Source of the DNA: Prevotella sp.
GTDB lineage: Bacteria > Bacteroidota > Bacteroidia > Bacteroidales > Bacteroidaceae
Length of the DNA: 47,767 nt
Assembly: GCA_021636625.1 (NCBI GenBank)
Contig: JAJWLX010000021.1
Coordinates: 1 to 47,767 of the forward strand
Direction of reading: 5' to 3'
Part shown: piece by piece, positions 7,511 through 15,554 of the stretch
Numbering within the stretch: position 1 is the first letter of the stretch
Layout: each line of letters starts with the position of its first letter
The notes under the pieces: model-generated
The model's database searches: none
Told to the model about the DNA's origin: nothing
What the model saw: only the letters and a program-made list of their open reading frames with translations
Translations under genes and position numbers: made by a program

Positions 7511-8815
7511 TTAGCTGAAAACATAATTGAAGAGCAGGAAGATGCTCAGGATATAGAGCGTAAGATTCAGATCCTTGAACTTACCCACCATCATCTTGAT
7601 GAGCACATAACTCAGGATGCCGAGGCAGATGCCATCGGCGATGCTGTAGCAGAGCACCATCGTAATCATCGTGATGAAGGCAGGGAACGACTCGGAAATA
7701 TCCTCCAACTCAATCTTCTTGAACGAATCAATCATCAATACACCCACCATTACCAGGGCACCACTGGTGGCTGCACTCGGAATCAGCAGGAAGATAGGAG
7801 CCAGGAAGATGCTCAGGATAAACATCAAACCCACAAAGAAAGATGTCAAGCCCGACTTACCGCCCTCGGCAACACCCGAAGCACTCTCCACATAAGTGGT
7901 AATGGTAGAGCTGCCCAGCAAGGCACCGGCTGTAGTACCGATGGCATCGCTCATCATCGCCTCCTTCACACCAGGAATCTCACCCTTCTCATTCTCCTTG
8001 ACACCGAGTTTGGAAACCAGTCCCAGCACCGTTCCGATGGTATCGAAGATGTTGACAAGCAACAGGGAGAAAACCACCATGAACATCTTTGGTGTAAAAA
8101 AGCCCGAGAAATCGAACTGGCAGAAGATTGGAGCAATGCTGTGAGGGGTAGATACCGGCATCCAGTTGTCAGAGAACTGGGTAACGCCCATTGGAATACC
8201 TATCAATGTAGAGATGATGATGGCGATAAACAGGGAGCCCTTCACTCTTCTCGCCATCAGACAGCCACAGAGCAGGATGCTGATGAGACCCAGGATGCTG
8301 ACTGGTGTAAACTTGCCGAGCTGCACGAAGGTATCCGCATTGGCAGTGATGATGCCGGCATTCTTCAAACCGATAAAGGCGATAAACATACCGATACCTG
8401 CCGAAATGGCGAATCGGAGGTTCTTCGGAATACATTCCAATATCTTGTCACGGATATTGAGGAAGGTGATGGCAAGAAAGATGATTCCCTCTACGAGCAA
8501 TACTGCCAATGCCTGCTGCCAGGTCAAGCCCATTGCCTGACAAAGGGTGAAGGCGAAGAAGGCATTCAGTCCCATGCTGGGAGCCTGGGCAAAAGGCAGT
8601 TTTGCCATGAAAGCCAGCAGGAAGGTGGCAATGGCAGAAGCGATGGCTGTGGCAGTAAAGAGAGCGCCCTTGTCCATGCCTGTGGTGGCAAGGATGGTAG
8701 GGTTTACTGCCAGGATGTAACACATGGTCAAGAAGGTAGTCATACCAGCTATCAATTCCGTCTTGACCGTAGTAGTCTTCGGGTCGAAGCCCAATAATGC
8801 TTTTAATTTATTCAT
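7511..8815 (-). CDS. NCS2-family nucleobase permease (adenine/guanine/hypoxanthine type)
   Basis: 434-residue inner-membrane protein with 12 or more hydrophobic segments. It belongs to the AzgA/PbuG branch of the NCS2 family: TELIAGMTTFLTMCYILAVN at the N-terminus and APSMGLNAFFAFTLC near residue 80 are its hallmarks. It would import purine bases by proton symport. The ATG at 8815 follows the ATPase stop by only 34 bp, so the permease may be read from the ATPase transcript or from a promoter inside that gene. There is no room for a purine riboswitch in this gap. Its link to the flanking arabinan genes is positional only. Confidence 0.9.
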   Translation of the reverse strand: MNKLKALLGFDPKTTTVKTELIAGMTTFLTMCYILAVNPTILATTGMDKGALFTATAIASAIATFLLAFMAKLPFAQAPSMGLNAFFAFTLCQAMGLTWQQALAVLLVEGIIFLAITFLNIRDKILECIPKNLRFAISAGIGMFIAFIGLKNAGIITANADTFVQLGKFTPVSILGLISILLCGCLMARRVKGSLFIAIIISTLIGIPMGVTQFSDNWMPVSTPHSIAPIFCQFDFSGFFTPKMFMVVFSLLLVNIFDTIGTVLGLVSKLGVKENEKGEIPGVKEAMMSDAIGTTAGALLGSSTITTYVESASGVAEGGKSGLTSFFVGLMFILSIFLAPIFLLIPSAATSGALVMVGVLMIDSFKKIELEDISESFPAFITMITMVLCYSIADGICLGILSYVLIKMMVGKFKDLNLTLYILSIFLLFNYVFS

Positions 8816-8849
8816 TTCTTATATAACGATTGATTTTCTCTTTTTTTCT

Positions 8850-10136
8850 CTATTTTCTCTTCCCCATTTCCACAACCCAATCATATACCGGTCGTATCTT
8901 GATGTCAAGACCTTTTTCGGTAACTTGGTTGTACTCATGGTCTGTGAGCAGCAGCAGGTCGGTGCATTGCGTCTTGCGATGAGCCAGAAGCAATCCCTCA
9001 ATCTCCCGTTTGCGAGTCTTGGGTGAAGAAATGTCATACGATACCTGAATGGCTTGTTTCACCTGATTGTTTTTGCAAACCACGAAATCGCATTCTCCCG
9101 AACGGTCGCTCAGGTAATAGATATCATACCCCTGCGGCTTATAAGTTCTAACCAGCTGCAGATAAACAATGGTTTCCAATCTCCATCCCAGATTCTCTCC
9201 CACCAGCGCATTATCTCGCTGATCCATCAAAGCCACATCTATCGGATACACCATCTCCTGGGTTATCCTCATCTTGCTCTTGGCAGAATACTTCTGAAGC
9301 CCCAGCAGCAGATAAGCCTGCTTCATATAGCCGATATAATTCTTGATGGTATGTTCCGATTTTACCCCCAGTGTAGCCGACAGTTCCGAAGGAGACACGA
9401 TGACCGGAGCCACATTGAGCAAATGATGAGCCAACTGCTCGAAGGTAGCCTGATAGGTTATCTTGAAACGCTGTTCGATATCTCTCTGCAGAATATTGCT
9501 TACCAGATTCTTCACATAATTCTGGTGTTCGCCGATAACGAGCAGCTCAGGAAATCCTCCCTGTTTCAGATAATGATCGAAGGCAGCTCTCCTGAACGCC
9601 TGTACCTTGGTAGTCATTCCTTCCGTATCCACCTCTTTCATCAGACAATACTCATAAAAGGAGAATGGAAACAAAGGTATCTCCTTGCAGCGCCCCGAGA
9701 GATGAGTAGCCAGGTCGCTGCTCAGAAGTTTGGCATTAGAACCTGTTACGATGACATGCATCCGCCTGCGAAGCATGCGATTCACGAAAAGGTGCCAGCC
9801 CTCGATATTCTGTATCTCGTCAAGAAACAGATAATTGAAATCACCATATATCTTATACAACACTTCCAGAACATCGTTCAAATCTTCAGCCTGGATATTA
9901 GCCAACCGCTCATCGTCAAAATCTACATAAGCGTATTTCACACCTACTTTCTCCAATGCCTGGAAGCATAGAGTAGATTTGCCGCTACGGCGCACACCTA
10001 TCACGACCTGAGCCTGCGTACTGCCCAAGTCTATCTGCGCCTCTTCTGGTCGATGACACAAAGTTTCGCCTCTACGTATCTCCAGTTCTTCCTGCTGATC
10101 AGAAAGAATCTGTTCTAAGTTTCTCTTATCCAGCAT
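8850..10136 (-). CDS. AAA_14/DUF4143 ATP-binding protein
   Basis: 428-residue protein from ATG 10136. The longer frame to 10163 begins with TTG and would lie at or before the predicted transcript start, so I reject it. Walker A is VIGVRRSGKSTLCFQAL and Walker B is YLFLDEIQN, within an AAA_14 domain. The C-terminal half matches DUF4143, with an SGECDFVVCKN...QVSYDI stretch like a PD-(D/E)XK core. Such proteins are very common and strain-variable in Bacteroidales; their job is unknown, though a role in nucleic-acid or toxin-type processes is often supposed. The upstream region carries three to four tandem 32-33-nt repeats. Confidence 0.85.
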   Translation of the reverse strand: MLDKRNLEQILSDQQEELEIRRGETLCHRPEEAQIDLGSTQAQVVIGVRRSGKSTLCFQALEKVGVKYAYVDFDDERLANIQAEDLNDVLEVLYKIYGDFNYLFLDEIQNIEGWHLFVNRMLRRRMHVIVTGSNAKLLSSDLATHLSGRCKEIPLFPFSFYEYCLMKEVDTEGMTTKVQAFRRAAFDHYLKQGGFPELLVIGEHQNYVKNLVSNILQRDIEQRFKITYQATFEQLAHHLLNVAPVIVSPSELSATLGVKSEHTIKNYIGYMKQAYLLLGLQKYSAKSKMRITQEMVYPIDVALMDQRDNALVGENLGWRLETIVYLQLVRTYKPQGYDIYYLSDRSGECDFVVCKNNQVKQAIQVSYDISSPKTRKREIEGLLLAHRKTQCTDLLLLTDHEYNQVTEKGLDIKIRPVYDWVVEMGKRK

Positions 10137-10160
10137 AATAACACTTACTTTTTCTGGATG

Positions 10161-10168
10161 CAAAGATA
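10161..10168 (-). promoter_or_regulatory. -7 box of the ATPase gene
   Basis: TATCTTTG on the minus strand matches TAnnTTTG, 25 bp before the ATG at 10136. This fixes the transcript start near 10155 and supports the shorter reading of the ATPase. Confidence 0.6.
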
Positions 10169-10183
10169 AAAAAAAATAATGAA

Positions 10184-10271
10184 GAATGCCTTATTTTACA
10201 TGTTTTTAACTACACAGAGCGCCTTATTTTACAAGTTTCGGGATTTTAGAATGCCTTATTTTACATATTTC
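10184..10271. repeat. Tandem repeats with GCCTTATTTTACA core upstream of the ATPase gene
   Basis: Three copies start at 10184, 10217 and 10249 (steps of 33 and 32 nt), each reading G(A/C/G)(A/G)(T/C)GCCTTATTTTACA and then two variable bases and TTT. A decayed fourth copy (ACCTATTATTTCACA) begins about 10281. They lie just upstream of the -7 box at 10161-10168, in the position of regulator sites. Confidence 0.75.
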
Positions 10272-10358
10272 AGGGTATAAGACAACCTATTATTTCACAC
10301 ATAATCATACCCAATTGGTTCGCTGCAAATATACAACTAATTTCGGAAACAGCGAAAG

Positions 10359-10423
10359 AAAATAGCGTTTATTTCGCTACGAAACCGTTTTTTTGCCGTT
10401 CGTAGCGGAATAAACGCTATTTT
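10359..10423. terminator. Very long 25-bp hairpin between the ATPase and GH43 genes
   Basis: The arms 10359-10383 and 10399-10423 pair over 25 bp with one G-U type mismatch, around a 15-nt loop that contains a seven-T run. It begins AAAATAGCG and ends CGCTATTTT. It is about 65 bp downstream of the GH43 stop at 10487 and probably ends the arabinan operon; its symmetry would also allow it to act on the other strand. Confidence 0.7.
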
Positions 10424-10486
10424 AACTTGATTTTAACACTTCTGCAGATATATCACAAGTGATAACCTATTTTCAGAAAAGTACAC

Positions 10487-11551
10487 CTACTCCAGCGTCA
10501 ACCAGCCATCTTTTGTCCAGTTGATTTTCTTCTGAACCAGGATGCTGGCACCATTCTTCGGCACGCTGTAACCATGACAGAAGAAGAAATCGCCATCGGG
10601 GAAGGAGTAGGCAGAGCAATGCCCCATCGCCTCATATTCCTTCTTGTCGCCTTCCAGCAGCAGGGTGCCACCGCCTTCTCGCATATCCTTTCCATCCTTA
10701 TCCAGATAAGGACCAGCCACCTTCTTGCTTCTGCCTACAGCAACACGGTAAGTACTCTTCATACCCTGGCAGCAGTAATCCCAACTGACGAAGAGATAGT
10801 AATAACCACCATGCTTCATGATGAAAGGAGCCTCGATGGCATTGGTGCCGGCATCACGGGAGGTAGGATTGGTAGGCACATCTATCTGATTGAGTGCATA
10901 ACGGCGGGCAATGGTCTGAGGCTTGGCGCCCTTCTTCACATGCATCGTCTTCTTGTCTAAAGGAATAAGCTGGATACCATCCCAGAAAGAACCCCAGGTA
11001 AGCCAAGGCTTTCCCTTCTCATCAATCACAAAATTCGGATCAATGGCATTCCAGTTGTCTCTACCACCCTTAGAAGCAATGAGACAGCCCTCATCCTTCC
11101 ATCCATCAGTATCGGCGAGCGAAGAATTGCTCAGCAATCCGATGGCAGAAGTATTCTTGCCGAAGGTAGAACAGGAGTAAGCCATATACCACTTATCCTT
11201 ATACCTGATGACATCCGGTGCCCAGGTATGACTTTCATAGCCCGGTACACTATCGTGCGTCCATGCCGGAAAAGCACCACGAGCCTCATCCTTCAATACA
11301 CCCTGCGGATTCAGAGTCCAGTGCTGGCGGTCGGTAGAAGTCATCTGAGCCACTCCATGACCCGTGCAATAGAGATAGTACTTACCATTCTCGTAAGCCA
11401 TCACGGGATCATGAACCATTGGTGTATCCACAACAACCGGCTGTGGAAGAGCCGTTTGCGCTTTTGCGGAAACGGCGGAAACGGCACAAGCTGCCATTAA
11501 GGGTATGGAGAGAGCCCATACTCTTATATCTTTAATCAAAAAATTATTCAT
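10487..11551 (-). CDS. GH43 endo-arabinanase/arabinosidase, exported
   Basis: 354-residue exported enzyme, essentially one five-bladed GH43 propeller. It most resembles arabinan endo-1,5-alpha-L-arabinosidases: HDPVM with base Asp48, SHTWAPDVI around 107-115, NAIDPNF with Asp171, and NAIEAPF with acid Glu240. The N-terminus has a hydrophobic signal with a possible but poor lipobox (MAAC, Cys22) and a good signal peptidase I site near SAKA|Q; I favour a periplasmic enzyme. It is the last gene of the arabinan locus, 136 bp after the surface GH43 gene. A terminator lies in that gap and no -7 box is visible, so expression probably depends on read-through. Confidence 0.88.
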   Translation of the reverse strand: MNNFLIKDIRVWALSIPLMAACAVSAVSAKAQTALPQPVVVDTPMVHDPVMAYENGKYYLYCTGHGVAQMTSTDRQHWTLNPQGVLKDEARGAFPAWTHDSVPGYESHTWAPDVIRYKDKWYMAYSCSTFGKNTSAIGLLSNSSLADTDGWKDEGCLIASKGGRDNWNAIDPNFVIDEKGKPWLTWGSFWDGIQLIPLDKKTMHVKKGAKPQTIARRYALNQIDVPTNPTSRDAGTNAIEAPFIMKHGGYYYLFVSWDYCCQGMKSTYRVAVGRSKKVAGPYLDKDGKDMREGGGTLLLEGDKKEYEAMGHCSAYSFPDGDFFFCHGYSVPKNGASILVQKKINWTKDGWLTLE

Positions 11552-11598
11552 GTTTCTATTTTTATTGCTTATAGGATTACTTACTATGTTGAGTTATT

Positions 11599-11634
11599 AA
11601 AAAAGGGAGCTGAAGGCTTCACAGCTTAGCTCCC
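11599..11634 (-). terminator. Intrinsic terminator between the two GH43 genes
   Basis: On the minus strand GGGAGCT (11634-11628) pairs with AGCTCCC (11611-11605) and is followed at once by six T. It lies inside the operon, 54 bp after the surface GH43 stop and about 50 bp before the last gene. No TAnnTTTG box is seen in the remaining spacer, so it probably acts as a leaky attenuator or as a 3' end. Confidence 0.8.
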
Positions 11635-11687
11635 CTTATCAAACCAGAAACCGCTGATGCGGTTATTTTTAAAACTAACTAAAGATC

Positions 11688-13376
11688 TTAATTCTTCTTT
11701 CCCCAATAGCTTCTGTTGCCACTCACACCCGAGTAAACGATGGTAACCTTGCGAGGACTTGCCTCCCAATCTACCTCACGCTGAACCTTCAGCTTGGTAG
11801 TACCGATGGTCAATGTGTTGGAAGAAGCATCGAAGCTCCATACCTTGACATTGCTCCAGGCAGAACCACCCTCCATCACGCCATTACTGCTGAGCTTGAA
11901 GGTCTTGCTGGTCTTCTGCTTGCCATACTCATAAGAGAGTTCGATACCTTCCCAGGTTCCCTCCAGTTCGCTGGCGGTGATTGTCGCCTGTGGAACAGCT
12001 CCATAACGTTCTGGCATCACGACAGGCCATCCGTTGCTATCCCACTGGATAGAACGCACGCCACCCATCATGATGGCATTGCTGGCTGCAATACCTGCAA
12101 CATTGGCAGGCATACGCTGCTGGGAAACATAATACCAGTTGCCTGCACCATCATCAAATACGGCACAGTGGCTGATACCTACCCAACCGCTTCCTGCGCT
12201 GAACTTGTAAGGATGAGTCAGCACGGTAGGTTCCTCATTGGCACCCTTGGCAGCATCGGTAATCTTACCATTCATAGTCTCATACGGACCATCCACGTTC
12301 TTGGAACGGAGCACACGGGTATTGTAAGGAACATCCAGGGCATCGTAAGCAACGAAAAGATAATAATAGCCATCATGATATACAATCTCCGGAGCCTCGG
12401 AACCCTGCCAACGGTTATTCAACGTACGTGTAAAGATGGTCTTTCCGTAAGCAGCGATATCATCGGCTGTACCCCATGGGTTAGGCAAGGCAGCCTTGGT
12501 CTTACCCGTATTGGCATCAAGCTCCACAGCAGCGAAACCACTGTGCCAGGAACCATATATCAGCCAATGCTTTCCTTCTGGAGTGATGACGTAAGTAGGA
12601 TCGATGGCATTATACTTGAAATAGCAGTTTGCCCAATCATTTGATTTTACCTTGAAATTCAATCCCTTGTCAGAAGCGTTGGTGATGACATATCCCTTAT
12701 CTTCCCATTTGTTGGAAGCCGGATCGCTGGTCTCCATCAGTCCGATGAAGGCACGTTCACTCCAGGTTCCGTCACCATTGATGGTGCCAGGACAGGTGAT
12801 GGCATAATACATACGGTAGAGATGGTCGTTGACCTTGCGCACGCATGGAGCCCAGAAACCGAAGTCCAGGTCATTGGCGAAATAGCTGTCAGGACGTTCA
12901 GCCACTCCCATGCCCTTGCGGAATTCATTGAGCTTTGTCTTCACCCAGGAAGGCAAGCCCACCATGGTGGCTCCTACAAATTCCCAATCTACGAGATTCT
13001 TGGAGCGGCGGCAGAAAAAGTGTCCGTGCTTGTTGCTGTTGCGGATATCCTTCTGATGTGCATTGCCATAGCTGGCATCAGTCTGATACATATAATAATA
13101 TCCATCAGATGCCTTAACCACCGTAGGATCGTGCATATTGGCAAGATTCCACTTCGAGCGCTGTGTCCAGGCAGCCACCGATGTATAATTATCATCATAG
13201 GTAGGACATTTGTAATTAGCCAGATCCTCTGCTGTCTGATCACCAGGAGTTGGTGTAGGTGTAGGGGTTGGTGTAGGAGTTGGATTCACAGGAACCTCCG
13301 GATCATCACTGCTACTGCTGCATCCTACCGCCAGTGTACAAGCCAGCAAAAGGGCAAATATATGAAGCTTTTTCAT
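11688..13376 (-). CDS. GH43 endo-alpha-1,5-L-arabinanase, surface lipoprotein
   Basis: 562-residue lipoprotein: lipobox AVGC (Cys19) followed by SSSSDD, the type of acidic/Ser tail that sends Bacteroidetes lipoproteins to the cell surface. Next is a Thr-Pro repeat linker (about 32-44) encoded by a GGTGTA-type microsatellite. The GH43 propeller has base Asp83 (HDPTV), Asp259 (NAIDPTYV) and acid Glu327 (GSEAPEIV). The last 100 residues (from about ITASELEGTW) look like the GH43_C beta domain found in extracellular endo-arabinanases. It would make the first cut in arabinan before import by the adjacent SusCD pair. Confidence 0.9.
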   Translation of the reverse strand: MKKLHIFALLLACTLAVGCSSSSDDPEVPVNPTPTPTPTPTPTPGDQTAEDLANYKCPTYDDNYTSVAAWTQRSKWNLANMHDPTVVKASDGYYYMYQTDASYGNAHQKDIRNSNKHGHFFCRRSKNLVDWEFVGATMVGLPSWVKTKLNEFRKGMGVAERPDSYFANDLDFGFWAPCVRKVNDHLYRMYYAITCPGTINGDGTWSERAFIGLMETSDPASNKWEDKGYVITNASDKGLNFKVKSNDWANCYFKYNAIDPTYVITPEGKHWLIYGSWHSGFAAVELDANTGKTKAALPNPWGTADDIAAYGKTIFTRTLNNRWQGSEAPEIVYHDGYYYLFVAYDALDVPYNTRVLRSKNVDGPYETMNGKITDAAKGANEEPTVLTHPYKFSAGSGWVGISHCAVFDDGAGNWYYVSQQRMPANVAGIAASNAIMMGGVRSIQWDSNGWPVVMPERYGAVPQATITASELEGTWEGIELSYEYGKQKTSKTFKLSSNGVMEGGSAWSNVKVWSFDASSNTLTIGTTKLKVQREVDWEASPRKVTIVYSGVSGNRSYWGKKN

Positions 13377-13417
13377 TTTTCTTTTCGTTTAGTTAGTTTT
13401 ATGATCTTCTTTTTCTG

Positions 13418-13462
13418 AAAAAAGGCAGACCTATGGGAATGTGTTTCCGCATAGGTCATGCC
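13418..13462 (-). terminator. Intrinsic terminator between glycan-binding protein and GH43 genes
   Basis: On the minus strand GGCATGACCTATG (13462-13450) pairs with CATAGGTC-TGCC (13435-13424), one base bulged, and is followed by six T (13423-13418). Only about 40 bp remain before the GH43 start and no -7 box is visible there, so enzymes downstream seem to rely on partial read-through. Confidence 0.8.
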
Positions 13463-13486
13463 TTATCATACTATTTCAAAAATCTA

Positions 13487-15469
13487 TTATCTGCGATGTG
13501 CACGTGAGTAATGCTTACGTGCTGATGCAAATGAAGAATTGGCAAATGGTAAATCGAATACCAGATGAGCCTTTTCGATGGTGAGCTTGAACGCCAGGTC
13601 ATTGGCATCGATGTTGTTGATGCCCTTATAGGTCTGGGTGTAGGTTACACCATTGTTGCCTATCATGGTTGCCTTGATGTTGGCTGTACCATTACCTACA
13701 TTGGTTACAGAGAGCTGAACCTTGGCACCATCCATGGCGGCAAGCCAAGCACCCCAGTCTTCCCATGAGCAGGCATGAGTACATGCATCATATCCAGTAC
13801 CCCAACCGAAGTTGTCGGCACGAACGGCAGCATACTCCTTGTCGTTTGCCTTGTTAACAAGAACTGCTACAAAGTTGTGATAGTTTTCACCACCAGCTGT
13901 ATAGTTGACAAACTGAGTAGAAACGGTCTTTCCTGCAGGAACATCAAACACTTTAGAGAGAGCTCCGAAGAAAGCAGAAGTATTATTTTCATCTCCTACA
14001 ACAGAATCAAACTCCAGGTGAGCCTTCTCGAGAGAGAGCTTGACAAAGAAATCGTTGGCATTTACGCCAGAGATTCCAGTGTAGCCCATGTGATACTTAT
14101 GACCATTGGCTGCAACGATATCGTACTTGATATCTACAGTGCCATCACCATTGTTGGTTGTATAGAGAGTAACCTTGGCGCCATCCATGTCAGCGAGCCA
14201 TGTAGCCCAGTTATCAGGAGCACCGAATGGAGTTGCCTTGCCATCGTAAGCAGTACCCCAGCCGAAGCAGTCGGCACGGGTAACACCGTATTCTGTTCCA
14301 GCACCGTTTACCATTACAACGAGGAAGTTTTCCCAGTTATTACCACCATTGGTATAGTTGGTAAACTGCATCACCTGAGTCTCATGAGGAGCTACCTTTA
14401 CTGGATCTGACAGAACACCGAAGAATGGAGTTGAGTTGTCGGTAGCACCCAGGCTGTTGAACATCTTATCTACCACGCTGAACTGAGCCTGACCTGCGAT
14501 AGGAGTACTGCAGTTCTCGTTCTTGAATGTCTTGTTGTAGATAGCAACGAGTGTCTTCTGACCTACCTGATTCATATCAGGAACAGCCACAAATCCGAGT
14601 TCAGCAGCAGGAACCTCCTTGGTAATGCCAGTCTCGAATGTAATGGTAGCAGAAACGTTGGCCATTGCATCCTCAAGAGATGTACCTACCAAAACCTTCT
14701 TAGGAACAGAGTGCAACTCCATAGAAAGAGGCTGCTTATCCTCTGCAGAAGTGAAACCACCGATTGGCTCGATGTTTGACTGGAGGAAGTTGATGTAAGA
14801 ACCTTCCGGTACAAGGAATGCACGGATGTTGGTATTACTTGCATCAGGATTGAGATTTGGGAGAGGGGTAGCCTGCTTGTATGTCTTGGTTACAGTACCA
14901 TTGGTAATCTTGACGCTGAAGGCATTAGGGTCTGAGCGGTCAACAGTAACAACGACTGTACCACCGAGTTTCTGTACGCCTTCATCGGTATCAGTTTCAA
15001 AAGTAAGATCACTTACTACACCACTTCTATCAATATAATCACCCCACTCAGAGTTACCGCTAGGCTGATTATCGAAACGGATAGCTCCATACTCCTTATA
15101 GTTAGCACCACCACGATCATCATCACTAGCAAGGATGAGAGCGAAGTTCTTGTAGGTATTAGGAGCCGATGGGTTGATGTTCAGATTGAACACGGCATTC
15201 CAGGTCTTACCATCAGGAATGACATAGTACTTGGAGAAGGCTGTCCAGAAACCAGAAGAATAGTCAGTAGCACCAACGGTGTAAACATCCTCCTCACCTT
15301 CTGGCAATGCATTCTCCTTGCCCTTAGCAGCATTGATGGAGTCAATCTTCTCTGAAATCCAATCAGGAGAGTTAACACTGAACATGTCACTTCCCTCGCA
15401 TCCTGTCAATGCAGTCAAAGCCATTGCTGCCACGCAGAAGACAGATGCTATTTTATTTAGGTGTTTCAT
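13487..15469 (-). CDS. Surface glycan-binding lipoprotein with repeated modules (SusE-position)
   Basis: 660-residue lipoprotein (lipobox LTGC, Cys24). Its place after susD and its lack of catalytic motifs fit a surface glycan-binding protein of the arabinan locus. Layout: an N-terminal module (about 69-215), a Big/Ig-like domain (about 245-340), and two tandem modules of exactly 144 residues each (344-487 and 495-638). The two repeats share FFG.L, NYT.GG.N..NF, RAD.FGWGT.YD, MDGAKV, GNG/GDGT..IK and EKAHL.F. The N-terminal module is a more distant copy. The protein ends in a basic tail (RKHYSRAHRR) not seen in the repeats. Arabinan as ligand is inferred from the neighbours. Confidence 0.8.
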   Translation of the reverse strand: MKHLNKIASVFCVAAMALTALTGCEGSDMFSVNSPDWISEKIDSINAAKGKENALPEGEEDVYTVGATDYSSGFWTAFSKYYVIPDGKTWNAVFNLNINPSAPNTYKNFALILASDDDRGGANYKEYGAIRFDNQPSGNSEWGDYIDRSGVVSDLTFETDTDEGVQKLGGTVVVTVDRSDPNAFSVKITNGTVTKTYKQATPLPNLNPDASNTNIRAFLVPEGSYINFLQSNIEPIGGFTSAEDKQPLSMELHSVPKKVLVGTSLEDAMANVSATITFETGITKEVPAAELGFVAVPDMNQVGQKTLVAIYNKTFKNENCSTPIAGQAQFSVVDKMFNSLGATDNSTPFFGVLSDPVKVAPHETQVMQFTNYTNGGNNWENFLVVMVNGAGTEYGVTRADCFGWGTAYDGKATPFGAPDNWATWLADMDGAKVTLYTTNNGDGTVDIKYDIVAANGHKYHMGYTGISGVNANDFFVKLSLEKAHLEFDSVVGDENNTSAFFGALSKVFDVPAGKTVSTQFVNYTAGGENYHNFVAVLVNKANDKEYAAVRADNFGWGTGYDACTHACSWEDWGAWLAAMDGAKVQLSVTNVGNGTANIKATMIGNNGVTYTQTYKGINNIDANDLAFKLTIEKAHLVFDLPFANSSFASARKHYSRAHRR

Positions 15470-15508
15470 ATTTTATATATTCTATATTGTAAATATATGA
15501 TTTTTAGG

Positions 15509-15545
15509 TTATCTCATGGGCAGGAAATGCTGCACCATGAGATAA
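15509..15545. other. Intercistronic 11-bp hairpin between susD and the binding-protein gene
   Basis: TTATCTCATGG (15509-15519) pairs perfectly with CCATGAGATAA (15535-15545) around a 15-nt loop. No T tract follows on the minus strand, so it is more likely an mRNA-stabilising or processing hairpin than a terminator. Confidence 0.65.
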
Positions 15546-15554
15546 GCCATATTG

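Noticed and set aside
7481..8797. A 438-codon plus-strand frame opposite the NCS2 permease
   Set aside because: Its translation is His/Gln/Asp-rich low-complexity sequence typical of the antisense of a membrane-protein gene.
8816..8849. Purine riboswitch before the NCS2 permease
   Set aside because: The gap to the upstream gene is only 34 bp and has no riboswitch-like fold.
10137..10163. N-terminal extension of the ATPase starting at TTG 10163
   Set aside because: The codon lies at the -7 box and before the predicted transcript start; ATG 10136 is a normal start.
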